25,760 nt of DNA from Negativicutes bacterium (GCA_031292015.1 JARLHY010000198.1:1-25760); one strand, 5' to 3'. Shown: positions 7,851-15,884, counted from the stretch's first letter. Made by a program: numbers and translations. The notes: generated by a model not told the origin, from the sequence alone.

Positions 7851-7896
7851 CTGCCGGCACTGCTGCAGTTTCTCCAATATACAAGGAGGCGAAGGA

Positions 7897-8667
7897 ATGC
7901 GTCTGTCATTGAGCAACCTGGCTTTTTGCGGCTTTGAATCTGCAGCCCTCAGGTGTTTGCCTGACGACATCGGGCTGGAACTGTTTTATGAGTTCGGTAA
8001 CGACTGGTTCTGGGAGCAAGTGCTGAAAGAAGCCTACAGCAACCGTCCGCCGGACAAGCCCTGGCTCCTGAGTCTCCACGCCCCCTGCATTGCCGTTAAC
8101 CTGGCCGCTCCCGCGGATAGGGGTTACCTCGATCTGTACGGACGGACCATTGACTTCGCCGCCAGTTGGCAGGCCGATTTCGTCGTTGTCCATACCAACG
8201 AAGCCTATGCCGGCGATAAAGCCGCCAGCCAGGCCCTGGTCAAGCACAGGCTGCACGAATTGCTGGCCCTGGCCGACAGGCAGCAGGTTCGGCTGCTCAT
8301 TGAAAATGTCGGTCTCAGGGCTAAAGGGACTCTTTTATTCGACTGGGACGATTACACTGAGCTGCTGGCAGACCTGCCGCAGGCCGGGGCGCTGCTCGAC
8401 ACCGGCCACGCCTATCTGAACGGCTGGAACATGGAGGACGCCATCCGCATACTGGGTCCGCGACTCGGCGCCGTCCATCTGCACGATAACCTCGGCGCTT
8501 CCGACGATCACCTTCCCGTAGGTTGCGGCGGCATCGCCTGGGCTCCCGTTTTTGCTTCCCTCCGCCGGTTCGCACCTGAGACCACCCTGGTATTTGAATA
8601 CGCCAACATCCGGAGGGAGGAAGCCCTGTCCGGTATAGCCAGCACCGTCGAACGGTATCTCAAATAG
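7897..8667 (+). CDS. Sugar phosphate isomerase/epimerase-like TIM-barrel protein
   Basis: 256 residues in the xylose-isomerase-like TIM-barrel superfamily, which includes AP endonuclease IV, IolE and IolI. Barrel-strand motifs appear in order: LSLHAPC, DFVVVHTN, RLLIENVG, ALLDTGHAYLNG, AVHLHDNLGASDDHLPVG and LVFEYAN, giving the Glu/His/Asp metal set usual for the family. ATG 7897 follows ACAAGGAGG; the open frame further upstream overlaps the ATPase and is discarded. As last gene of the importer operon (46 bases after the ATPase) it probably isomerises or epimerises the imported sugar or its phosphate. The specific reaction is unknown. Confidence 0.85.
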   Translation: MRLSLSNLAFCGFESAALRCLPDDIGLELFYEFGNDWFWEQVLKEAYSNRPPDKPWLLSLHAPCIAVNLAAPADRGYLDLYGRTIDFAASWQADFVVVHTNEAYAGDKAASQALVKHRLHELLALADRQQVRLLIENVGLRAKGTLLFDWDDYTELLADLPQAGALLDTGHAYLNGWNMEDAIRILGPRLGAVHLHDNLGASDDHLPVGCGGIAWAPVFASLRRFAPETTLVFEYANIRREEALSGIASTVERYLK

Positions 8668-8679
8668 CGATAACAATAC

Positions 8680-8732
8680 CCTCTTGCTGCACCCTGTGCT
8701 TGGCAAAAGCTGCGCAGCAGAGGTTTTTTTTC
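8680..8732 (+). terminator. Intrinsic terminator of the ABC importer operon
   Basis: CCTCTTGCTGC (8680-8690) pairs with GCAGCAGAGG (8714-8723) with one bulged T, followed by eight T residues. Confidence 0.8.
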
Positions 8733-8785
8733 TGAAAACATCCCGTCCCAGGCAGATTACAGACAACGACATCCGTAACCAAAAA

Positions 8786-8828
8786 TTAACACGCTGTTAA
8801 CAATCTACCCATTTCCCGACTATATAAT
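8786..8828 (+). promoter_or_regulatory. Promoter with inverted-repeat operator ahead of the Cache/GGDEF/HD-GYP gene
   Basis: A perfect inverted repeat TTAACA-CGC-TGTTAA (8786-8800) overlaps a -35-like TTAACA (8797-8802). A TATAAT lies at 8823-8828, or TATATA at 8821 giving an 18-base spacer. Placing the repeat on the -35 region would suit a repressor. The rest of the 262-base gap (8668-8929) holds the upstream terminator and a leader of about 100 bases in which I see no gene. Confidence 0.45.
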
Positions 8829-8929
8829 AAGGATTAGGAACTTTACAATATGTTCGGTACGGTCCCTTGAACCGTGGCCGGCCACTGGTCTCATATTTTC
8901 CACAATCGGGTTACAGGAGTAGACACGCT

Positions 8930-11359
8930 ATGTTATCCTATGGACGTTTTCGCATTATCACCGTGATGATCATCTGGTTCACTATCGTGTTCAGCGTGGT
9001 CGCCCTTTATCTCGCGGAACAGCGGTTCCGTTACGATTTGGAAACCCGCCTGATCCAGATCAACACCGACAACGCCAACCTCACCCGGGCCCTGTCCGAG
9101 CAGGTCCGGCGCGCTTTTGGCGAAGCCGATAACATTCTGCTGTTTATGAAAGCCGAGTACGAAACCTATGGCTCTTTGCATCCGGAAACCCTGGCTCTGA
9201 TGAAAACCCTCCAGAGCGGCCGGATGATCAATCAGATCGCCCTGGCCGACGCTCAGGGGAATTTAGCATACAGCGCGGCCCCGCTCGGCAGTCCGATCAG
9301 AATCACGAACCGCGAGCACTTTCAGGCCCAGAAAAACAGCGTCGCCGCCGGTCTTTACATTGCCCTGCCTGTCGTCAGCCTGACTACCGGCCAGCCTTCC
9401 ATTTTCCTCAGCCGCAGGCTAATCGACAACCGCGGCAATTTCGCCGGAACGGTATCGGTCGGACTGGATCCCGAATACTTCTCGCGCTTCTTTGAGCAAA
9501 TGGAACTAGGGCAGGGCAGCAGCATTCTCATCACCAGAAAAGACGGAGCCGCTCTGGCCTGGGCGTCACGACAGCCGGTTCTGCTCGACCCTCGGGGCAT
9601 CCACAATCATGAAATTTTCCAGGATATCAACCGTGGCTTGCACGAAGGAGTGTTTGAATCACCGGGATTTTTTTCCTCGGTCCCCAACCTCGGAGCATAC
9701 CGCGTCCTGGATGAATACTCGCTGGTGGTCGTTGTTTCCACCATCAAAGACGCCATGTTGCAGGACGTTTACGCCCGCAGAACCACCTATTATCTGTGGG
9801 CCGCCACCCTCATCGGGCTGGTGATGCTCTTTTCCTACGCTCTTTGGCGTCAGTTTGACCGGCTGCATCAGAAGGAAATATCCCTGCAGGCCACCGAGAG
9901 GGACTATCAGCACCTGCTGGAAAACATGAGCGACGGCTATTACCGTACCGACTCTACCGGCCGGATCGTCATGGCCAACCCTTCCATGACCCGGATGCTG
10001 GAATATATATCCCAGGAAGAAGTGATCGGGAAACTGGTTCATTCCCTGTGGTTCAACGCCATCAGCGGCGCCAATTACCTGGCCCGGCTGCAGGATAAAG
10101 GCTTTGTGGCCGACTTCTCCCTGGATCTGCGCAAAAAATCCGGCCGGCCGATCCCCGTGTCGGTAAGCTCTCATCATTATTACGATGAAAATGAACAGCC
10201 CCTGGGAACCGAGGGAATTGTCCGCGATATCTCCGAACGTCAGAAGACCGAAGAACAGTTAAAGCACCTCAGTTACCACGACAATCTTACCGATCTATAC
10301 AACCGAGCCTTTTTAAATCAGTATCTCAAAGACTTTGAAGCACATCCGGCCGGTGGTCTGGGTCTGATTATCATCGACGTCGACGGCCTGAAAGTCGTCA
10401 ACGATACCTTGGGTCACGAAACAGGCGACGGCTTGCTGGTCTACACGGCCGAGGTGCTCAGGCGAAACTTCCTCACCCAGGTAATCGCCCGCATCGGCGG
10501 CGACGAATTTGCCGTAGTGCTGCCGGATATCGACGAAGATCGGCTCGAAGAGGAGGTGGACGGTCTGCGTGCCTCCGTGGATGCTGCCAACTACGCCGCC
10601 GACGGCGGGGTACTGCCGCTGCAGCTGTCCATCGGCTACGCCCTCGATCCTGGTCCTGATTACAATATGCGCAGCCTGTTCAGCACCGCCGACCGGATGA
10701 TGTACCGGGAAAAACTTCGCCAGGCAACCGGTCGCCGCGGCACCATCATCAAAAGCCTCAAGGAAATGCTTTCAGCCAGGGATTATATCACCGAGGGCCA
10801 CGCCAGCAGGATGCAGAACTTCGCCGTCGCCCTGGCCCACAAAGCCAATCTGCATTCAGGGCAACTCTCTGATATCGATCTTTTCGCCCAGTTTCACGAC
10901 ATTGGCAAAGTTGGTGTTCCGGACAGGATTCTGAACAAACCGGGCCCCCTGAGCGGCGAGGAACGAAAAATCATGCAGCTTCACGCCGAAATAGGCCACC
11001 GCATCGCCACCGCTTCCGATGAACTGGCTCCGATAGCCGATTGGATTCTCAAGCACCACGAGCGGTGGGACGGCAAAGGGTACCCCCTGGGTCTCGCCGG
11101 CGATGCCATTCCCCTGGAATGCCGGATTCTCGCCATCGTTGACGCCTATGATGCCATGACCAATGATCGTCCTTACCGCCGGGCCATGACTCCGGCCGAA
11201 GCGGTCGATGAGCTCAAGCTAGGTGCAGGCAGTCAGTTCGATCCCGAACTGGTCGCCCGCTTCATGGAAGTGCTGGACATGACCGTGGAGTCTGTCGCCC
11301 CGGCGGCTTCCGAGCCTCATCCTCGACCGGTCACGCTTGTTAACCGAAACGTAATATAA
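8930..11359 (+). CDS. Membrane Cache-PAS-GGDEF-HD-GYP cyclic di-GMP turnover protein
   Basis: 809 residues. ATG 8930 has CAGGAG ten bases upstream; the earlier in-frame TTG 8867 has no site. Order: TM helix (about 8-30), extracytoplasmic Cache/PDC-type sensor (about 40-270, with NREHF and FLSRRLIDNRGNFAGTVSVG), second TM helix (about 288-308), PAS domain (about 330-440), GGDEF domain with intact GGDEF at 523-527, and HD-GYP domain with H656-D657 and HHERWDGKGYP at 709-719. GGDEF domains make cyclic di-GMP and HD-GYP domains degrade it; both signatures look intact. No RxxD inhibitory site precedes GGDEF. Net activity presumably depends on the ligand of the outer sensor. Transcribed alone or with the following small gene. 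Confidence 0.93.
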   Translation: MLSYGRFRIITVMIIWFTIVFSVVALYLAEQRFRYDLETRLIQINTDNANLTRALSEQVRRAFGEADNILLFMKAEYETYGSLHPETLALMKTLQSGRMINQIALADAQGNLAYSAAPLGSPIRITNREHFQAQKNSVAAGLYIALPVVSLTTGQPSIFLSRRLIDNRGNFAGTVSVGLDPEYFSRFFEQMELGQGSSILITRKDGAALAWASRQPVLLDPRGIHNHEIFQDINRGLHEGVFESPGFFSSVPNLGAYRVLDEYSLVVVVSTIKDAMLQDVYARRTTYYLWAATLIGLVMLFSYALWRQFDRLHQKEISLQATERDYQHLLENMSDGYYRTDSTGRIVMANPSMTRMLEYISQEEVIGKLVHSLWFNAISGANYLARLQDKGFVADFSLDLRKKSGRPIPVSVSSHHYYDENEQPLGTEGIVRDISERQKTEEQLKHLSYHDNLTDLYNRAFLNQYLKDFEAHPAGGLGLIIIDVDGLKVVNDTLGHETGDGLLVYTAEVLRRNFLTQVIARIGGDEFAVVLPDIDEDRLEEEVDGLRASVDAANYAADGGVLPLQLSIGYALDPGPDYNMRSLFSTADRMMYREKLRQATGRRGTIIKSLKEMLSARDYITEGHASRMQNFAVALAHKANLHSGQLSDIDLFAQFHDIGKVGVPDRILNKPGPLSGEERKIMQLHAEIGHRIATASDELAPIADWILKHHERWDGKGYPLGLAGDAIPLECRILAIVDAYDAMTNDRPYRRAMTPAEAVDELKLGAGSQFDPELVARFMEVLDMTVESVAPAASEPHPRPVTLVNRNVI

Positions 11360-11425
11360 CCTTTACATCCAGGTCTAGATTCGAGCCCTCATTTACGTTA
11401 CCATGAAGTAGGAAGCCAAATCGAA

Positions 11426-11629
11426 ATGGGGGTTGCACCTGTGAGTCCACAAGCAAATATTCTTGTTGCCAAGATTGAAGAACTGCGGGATAAAATCGAC
11501 AATCTCCGCCACCAGATCTGGGAGCGGGACAGAGCCAACCTGCGGGACGCCCAGCTGGAGCGCGAGCTGGAAACACTGCTCCTCGAGTATTTGAGTTATA
11601 TCAGCGCCCATGAAGATATCGCCTGCTGA
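11426..11629 (+). CDS. Spo0E-like aspartyl-phosphate phosphatase family small protein
   Basis: 67 residues from ATG 11426, or 62 from GTG 11441, which sits eight bases behind GGGGG; the choice is open. The chain is a predicted two-helix hairpin: KIEELRDKIDNLRHQIWERD, a short turn, then ERELETLLLEYLSYI. This layout matches Spo0E-like proteins, which dephosphorylate Spo0A~P and so delay sporulation. The Spo0E signature SQELD is degenerate here (the aligned stretch reads LERELE), so phosphatase activity is doubtful. It follows a cyclic di-GMP receptor, which could link lifestyle signalling to sporulation control, but that is inference. Confidence 0.6.
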   Translation: MGVAPVSPQANILVAKIEELRDKIDNLRHQIWERDRANLRDAQLERELETLLLEYLSYISAHEDIAC

Positions 11630-11676
11630 TCCGAAAGGCTTTGTTGGCAGCAGAGGTTAACCGGGAGGCATTGCCC

Positions 11677-12666
11677 ATGAAGCCCAAAGTATTCATCAGC
11701 CAGTTCATGCCGGCTCAGGGGGTCGAACTGATCAGGCAGCACTGTGATGTCGACTACCATGACGCCACGGCCCTTTCCCGGCGGGATTTCCTCGACCGGG
11801 CGCGCGAAGCCGATGGATTGGTGGTGTTTATGACCGATTCTGTCGACGCCGCCATGATTGAGGAGTGTCCGAAGCTGAAAGTCATCGCCAGCTTTGGCAA
11901 AGGATTTGACAACATTGACATAGGGGCTTGCCATCGCCGGAATATCGTTGTCACCGTCAATATCGACGAACTTACCCATTCCACCGCGGACATGGCCATC
12001 GGGTTGCTGCTGGCTGTTTCGCGCAACATCCTGCCCAGTGACCGTGCGATTCGCAAGGCTGAGTTTCGGGGCTGGCATCCCACCCATTTCCTGGGAAACG
12101 ATTTCCATCATTCGCGGTTAGGCATCTTTGGCTTGGGCGCCATCGGCCAGGCCATTGCCCGCCGGGCCAGAGGCTTCGATGTGAAGGTATCCTACTATGA
12201 CCCAGTCCGAAAGCCTGACAGCGAAGAAAAGCTCGACCTGACTTTTATGGACAAAGACCGGCTGCTGAGCGAAAACGACTTCATCATTCTGGCTGTCGGC
12301 CTTTGTGCCGAGACCATCCGTCTCATCGGTCGCCAAGAGCTGGCGATCATAAAGCCAGGCAGCTATCTGATCAATATCGGCCGGGGGTCGGTTGTCGACG
12401 AGTCGGCGGTTGGCGAGGCCCTCCGGTCCGGAAAGCTCCGTGGCTATGCCGCCGATGTCTTCGCCTTCGAGGATGCCCTGAGTCCTGACAAACCGGGCTA
12501 CATCCCTGATGAACTCCTGACAGTCCGGGATAATACGGTTTTTACATCCCACTTGGGTACAGGAACGATAGAGGCCAGAAACAACCTGGCTGTTTCCACC
12601 GCGTTGCAGCTTGTCAGCGCTTTACATGGCGAGTCTCCGGCCGGGATAGTAAATAAGCTATCATAA
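11677..12666 (+). CDS. PtxD-like (phosphite dehydrogenase-like) D-2-hydroxyacid dehydrogenase
   Basis: 329 residues from ATG 11677 (GGGAGG eight bases upstream; the in-frame TTG 11641 lacks a site). The NAD-binding loop GLGAIG is at 152-157, and an aspartate (SYYDP) after the second strand favours NAD. The catalytic trio of the D-2-hydroxyacid dehydrogenase family is R236, E265 and H292. Beyond that, residues known to matter in phosphite dehydrogenase PtxD appear at matching places: K75 in GKGFDN, M52, W133 in FRGWHP, and R301 nine residues after H292. The segment ADVFAFEDALSPDKP also resembles PtxD more than phosphoglycerate dehydrogenase. Phosphite oxidation is therefore a real candidate activity. 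An ordinary hydroxyacid reductase remains possible. It has no transporter beside it. Confidence 0.75.
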   Translation: MKPKVFISQFMPAQGVELIRQHCDVDYHDATALSRRDFLDRAREADGLVVFMTDSVDAAMIEECPKLKVIASFGKGFDNIDIGACHRRNIVVTVNIDELTHSTADMAIGLLLAVSRNILPSDRAIRKAEFRGWHPTHFLGNDFHHSRLGIFGLGAIGQAIARRARGFDVKVSYYDPVRKPDSEEKLDLTFMDKDRLLSENDFIILAVGLCAETIRLIGRQELAIIKPGSYLINIGRGSVVDESAVGEALRSGKLRGYAADVFAFEDALSPDKPGYIPDELLTVRDNTVFTSHLGTGTIEARNNLAVSTALQLVSALHGESPAGIVNKLS

Positions 12667-12679
12667 ATTTTTCACAGTT

Positions 12680-12719
12680 CCTCCTTCAGGCCTCTCATGT
12701 TTGGGAGGTTCTTTTTTTT
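12680..12719 (+). terminator. Terminator of the PtxD-like gene
   Basis: CCTCC (12680-12684) or CCTC (12691-12694) can pair with GGGAGG (12703-12708), and eight T residues follow at 12712. The stem is short but the T-run is strong. Confidence 0.6.
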
Positions 12720-12824
12720 CGCCGCAGGAAAGTCGGAAGCTTTTTTACGGCAGAAAATTTTCAAAGAAATTTCCAATGATGATAACCGATATTGATACCA
12801 TACGAAAGAAAGGGAGGGGATGTC

Positions 12825-13214
12825 ATGTCCTCGGCTTCAAGTATTTCCTCAACAACGATATCCGGCCTGCTGTCCTCGCTGACAGCAAAAACCGCTACGA
12901 CTGCCGCCACCGCAGCTTCCACCGATACCTCATCCACCACGTCTTCTTCCGCTTACAGCCTGGACATCACTCCAGGCCTGATTAAAGCGGCTATCGCCAA
13001 TACCTATGACACCCAGCTCCTGGACCTCTTTGGTACAGACTCAACAACCTCTGCCGTGACTTTATACGACTATTACAACCATCTGTCATCAAGTTCGCTA
13101 AAATATGTACTCTCGTCCCAGTACGACTTCCTTTCAAATGCTACAGGTTCCAGCACCGATTCATCCGATTCCGCCTCAACTTCCGCATCAACCGATACAA
13201 GCTCTGACACCTAG
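12825..13214 (+). CDS. Ser/Thr-rich protein of unknown function
   Basis: 129 residues from ATG 12825, behind GGGAGGGG; the earlier in-frame TTG 12792 puts that site inside the gene. Both ends are low-complexity (Ser, Thr, Ala, Asp), framing a more ordinary centre, ITPGLIKAAIANTYDTQLL through LYDYYNHL to YVLSSQYDFLS. There is no signal peptide, transmembrane helix or cysteine. The ends look disordered and may be linker-like; the centre could form helices. I do not recognise a family. It stands 30 bases ahead of the AbrB-like regulator and may share its transcript. Confidence 0.65.
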   Translation: MSSASSISSTTISGLLSSLTAKTATTAATAASTDTSSTTSSSAYSLDITPGLIKAAIANTYDTQLLDLFGTDSTTSAVTLYDYYNHLSSSSLKYVLSSQYDFLSNATGSSTDSSDSASTSASTDTSSDT

Positions 13215-13244
13215 TTGCTGAGAAAATAAAGGGGCTGACAGGGG

Positions 13245-13490
13245 ATGAAGTTTTCCGGTATAACGAGAAAACTCGACAGTTCCGGCAGAGTGATTTTACC
13301 GATTGGCCTGCGACGCAGGTGTGGTCTGGAATCTGCCGATTATCTAGAATTCGCCGTTGAGGGCGATACAATCGTTCTCAGTAAATATCGGCCTGCCTGC
13401 ATCTTCTGCGGGACCACCGACAATGTAACGAAATATGTCGGCAAATACCTGTGCAAAGACTGTCTGCTTTCTTTTCACCGGGGAAATTAG
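13245..13490 (+). CDS. AbrB/SpoVT-type transcriptional regulator with C-terminal zinc knuckle
   Basis: 81 residues. Residues 1-48 are a swapped-hairpin AbrB DNA-binding domain: GITRKLDSSGRVILPIGLRR, then LEFAVEGDTIVLSKY. Such domains act as dimers or tetramers on AT-rich promoters in transition-state and sporulation control. In place of the longer C-terminal multimerisation domain of Bacillus AbrB it has two CxxC pairs, C52/C55 and C70/C73, likely a zinc knuckle, an arrangement I associate with clostridial and Negativicutes homologues. Start is ATG 13245 with AAGGGG upstream. Its targets are not evident. A strong terminator follows. Confidence 0.9.
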   Translation: MKFSGITRKLDSSGRVILPIGLRRRCGLESADYLEFAVEGDTIVLSKYRPACIFCGTTDNVTKYVGKYLCKDCLLSFHRGN

Positions 13491-13533
13491 GCCGGATCGA
13501 ATCAGAACTAATTTCCCCGACATACGACAGGCG

Positions 13534-13563
13534 GACCCGGACAAGGAAACCGGGTCTTTTTTT
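13534..13563 (+). terminator. Intrinsic terminator of the AbrB-like gene
   Basis: A 7-bp stem GACCCGG/CCGGGTC (13534-13540 with 13550-13556) is followed by seven T residues. Confidence 0.9.
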
Positions 13564-13863
13564 GTTGCCTGAGTACGTTTCAGGATAGTCTGTCTAATTA
13601 GGAATAAAGCGAAAATAAAAGTAACTTTCCGAATAGTAAAAAATTTTTATCGCGTTTGTCGCCAATAAAAAAGGACATATAGAGAATTAAGCCGAAAAAT
13701 ATCCTATCTGGCAATTTTCTAAAAATAGCAATCTGGAAACCAATTTTAACATGCGGAATAACCGTTGGCTATTAACGGCAGCGGCAATTTTCGCGGCGGG
13801 CGAAAAAAAATTCTGCGTGGATGCGCCCGTCAGGCAAGATTTTTTGGGGAGGCGAAACAGGAT
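13564..13863 (+). other. AT-rich leader region of the por operon, no gene seen
   Basis: This 300-base gap is much richer in A/T than its surroundings and has no convincing reading frame with a ribosome-binding site. A possible promoter is TTGTCG (13656-13661), 16 bases, TATAGA (13678-13683). Near the gene two mutually exclusive stems can form: TTTTCGC/GCGAAAA (13788-13794 with 13800-13806) and CGGGCG/CGCCCG (13797-13802 with 13824-13829). The second is followed ten bases later by six T residues (13840-13845), which leaves room for attenuation. Confidence 0.4.
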
Positions 13864-14400
13864 ATGATCGAAATTCGCTGGCACGGACGGGGTGGCCAAG
13901 GAGCCTTTACCGCCGCCCGGCTGCTGGGACTTGCAGCCTCGGTTTACGAGGGTAAGCAGGCTCAGGCTTTTCCTTCCTTCGGCCCCGAGCGAAGAGGGGC
14001 CCCGGTTCTGGCTTTCACCAGAATCGACGACCGGAAAATTCTTGACCGCAGTGAAGTTGAAAACTGCAGCTACGCGGTGGTACTGGATGAGACGCTCCTG
14101 GGTCCGAATGTGGAAAGCGGCCTGTTGCCAGGGAGCACAATCATCGTCAACAGTGCCCACAGCCTCACGCCCCGCGGCGATTACAAGATTGTGACCATCG
14201 ACGCCACGAGTCTGGCGCTGGCGGTACTGGGCAAACCGATAACCAACATTCCGATGCTGGGAGCCCTTGTCGCGGCATCCTCCCTGATCACACTCGATTC
14301 GGCGTTCAAGGCCATCGATGATCAGATGCAGCCTGCCCTCAGGGCCAAGAGCAAACAGCTGCTGCAACAAGCTTACGATGCAGTCAGGGGGGCCGAATAA
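13864..14400 (+). CDS. porC: Pyruvate (2-oxoacid):ferredoxin oxidoreductase, gamma subunit
   Basis: 178 residues. The N-terminus IEIRWHGRGGQGAFTAARLL and the following FPSFGPERRGAPVLAF are hallmarks of the gamma subunit of four-subunit 2-oxoacid oxidoreductases. ATG 13864 follows GGGGAGG; an open frame from 13765 has no site and an unrelated N-terminus. The gamma subunit holds the complex together and contributes to coenzyme A binding. First of a tightly packed gamma-delta-alpha-beta set, the usual order of PorCDAB in archaea and deep-branching anaerobes. Confidence 0.93.
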   Translation: MIEIRWHGRGGQGAFTAARLLGLAASVYEGKQAQAFPSFGPERRGAPVLAFTRIDDRKILDRSEVENCSYAVVLDETLLGPNVESGLLPGSTIIVNSAHSLTPRGDYKIVTIDATSLALAVLGKPITNIPMLGALVAASSLITLDSAFKAIDDQMQPALRAKSKQLLQQAYDAVRGAE

Positions 14401-14402
14401 CC

Positions 14403-14708
14403 ATGGAAAGACCGATTCCGAAAGAATACAAGCGACCAGATAAAATCGCCGACTATCCCATCGGGCCGAACTTTACCTCCGGCAATCTCATCGACGTTGC
14501 CGCCGGCATGAGGACCTTCCGTCCGGTGATCGACACCGAAAAGTGCGTGCACTGTCTGCGCTGTTTCCTGCTCTGCCCGGACGGGGCCATCGACAAGTCC
14601 GGTACTGAGCTTGAGATTGACTTCAACTATTGCAAGGGCTGCGGCATCTGTGCCCACGAGTGCAAAGTCAAAGCTGTGCGGATGGAAAAGGAGGGTGACG
14701 GACAATGA
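14403..14708 (+). CDS. porD: Pyruvate (2-oxoacid):ferredoxin oxidoreductase, delta subunit (2[4Fe-4S])
   Basis: 101 residues with two ferredoxin motifs, C48-x2-C51-x2-C54-x3-C58-P and C77-x2-C80-x2-C83-x3-C87, binding two [4Fe-4S] clusters that pass electrons from the beta subunit to ferredoxin. The second motif has Lys where Pro is usual. The N-terminal 40 residues match the delta subunit rather than a free ferredoxin. It starts two bases after porC and overlaps porA by four bases (ATGA), indicating translational coupling. Confidence 0.93.
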   Translation: MERPIPKEYKRPDKIADYPIGPNFTSGNLIDVAAGMRTFRPVIDTEKCVHCLRCFLLCPDGAIDKSGTELEIDFNYCKGCGICAHECKVKAVRMEKEGDGQ

Positions 14709-15883
14709 CAACAAAACAGTTTGTGTCCGGCGACGAGGCTGTGGCATTAGGCGTCCGGCTCGTCCGACCGCACGTCATCGCGGCTTATCCCATCACCCCG
14801 CAGACCATCGTGGTCGAGAGGCTCTCCGACTTTGTCGAGGAAGGCTCGCTGAATTCACAGTACCTGCATGTCGAGTCAGAGCACAGCGCCATGGCCGCGT
14901 CGATCGGCGCCAGCGCAGTCGGCGCCCGTACCTTCACCGCCACCTCGTCCCAGGGGCTGCTGTATATGGCCGAATGCCTTCACTATGCCAGCGGATCACG
15001 CCTCCCCATCGTTATGATGAACGCCAACCGGGCCATCGCCACACCGTGGAACATCTTCGGTGACCAGACGGACTCGATGTCCCAGCTCAGCGTGGGCTGG
15101 ATTCAGCTTTACGCCGAAGACGCCCAGGAAGCCCTGGACATGGTTATCCAGGCTTACAAAATTGCCGAAGACCCTGAGGTCCTTACCCCGGTAATGGTCA
15201 ATCTCGACGGTTTTGTCCTGACCCATACCTACGAGCTCGTCGAAATACCAGCCGAGAAAGACGTCGAAAGGTTCCTGCCCCCGTTTTGCACCAGCAACAA
15301 GATGGATTTCGACGACCCGAAAAGCTTGTGTATAACCGGCGGCTCGGATTGGTATACCGAGTTCCGTTACCAGCAGCATCAGGCCATCGGTCTGGCGGCC
15401 GCCAAAATCCGTCAGGTCGATCAGGACTTCGCCGACATTTTTGGCCGCAAACACGGCGGTATGGTGGAAGCCTATCGCTGTGAGGATGCTGAGGTGATTT
15501 TGGTTACCCTCGGCAGTGTCTGCGGAACAACCCGGCTGGTTGTCGACAAAATGCGTTCAGCCGGTCAGCGGGTCGGCCTCTTGAAACTGCGCTGCATCCG
15601 GCCGTTTCCCCACCAGGAGATCCGCCAGATCTGCGGCCAGGCCAAAGCGATCGGCGTGCTGGAAAAAGACATTGACTTCGGCTGCGAGGGAGCCGTCTTT
15701 TCTGACGTCAATTCAGCCTTCAGCCGTCTGCCGGCCGGACCGGAAACCCTGAATTTCATCGCCGGCCTGGGTGGACGCAGCATCGCCAAAGAGGATATTG
15801 AGGGAATGTTTTCAGCGCTATTGTCGGCTGAACGGGGCCAGACCAAGGACCCCGTCCGGTTCGTGCAGTTAAGGAGTGAGTGA
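14705..15883 (+). CDS. porA: Pyruvate (2-oxoacid):ferredoxin oxidoreductase, alpha subunit
   Basis: 392 residues, normal for PorA. AAYPITPQT near residue 28 is the conserved pyrimidine-binding/substrate loop, ESEHSAMAASIGAS carries the glutamate region that activates thiamine diphosphate, and NRAIATPWNIFGDQTDSM is a variant of the POR motif around NRA. The alpha subunit forms the active site with PorB. Its start overlaps porD by four bases and its stop is one base before porB. Substrate choice (pyruvate or another 2-oxoacid) is not certain from sequence; pyruvate fits the neighbouring sugar-acid genes. Confidence 0.92.
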   Translation: MTTKQFVSGDEAVALGVRLVRPHVIAAYPITPQTIVVERLSDFVEEGSLNSQYLHVESEHSAMAASIGASAVGARTFTATSSQGLLYMAECLHYASGSRLPIVMMNANRAIATPWNIFGDQTDSMSQLSVGWIQLYAEDAQEALDMVIQAYKIAEDPEVLTPVMVNLDGFVLTHTYELVEIPAEKDVERFLPPFCTSNKMDFDDPKSLCITGGSDWYTEFRYQQHQAIGLAAAKIRQVDQDFADIFGRKHGGMVEAYRCEDAEVILVTLGSVCGTTRLVVDKMRSAGQRVGLLKLRCIRPFPHQEIRQICGQAKAIGVLEKDIDFGCEGAVFSDVNSAFSRLPAGPETLNFIAGLGGRSIAKEDIEGMFSALLSAERGQTKDPVRFVQLRSE

Positions 15884-15884
15884 T

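Noticed and set aside
7630..7896. N-terminal extension of the TIM-barrel protein
   Set aside because: It overlaps the ATPase gene; ATG 7897 has a strong ribosome-binding site and the expected barrel start.
8786..8800. Rex or CcpA site reading of TTAACA-CGC-TGTTAA
   Set aside because: Spacing and symmetry do not fit the Rex consensus, and the odd-length centre does not fit a cre site.
8867..8929. TTG start for the c-di-GMP receptor
   Set aside because: No ribosome-binding site precedes it; ATG 8930 has CAGGAG and places the first membrane helix near the N-terminus.
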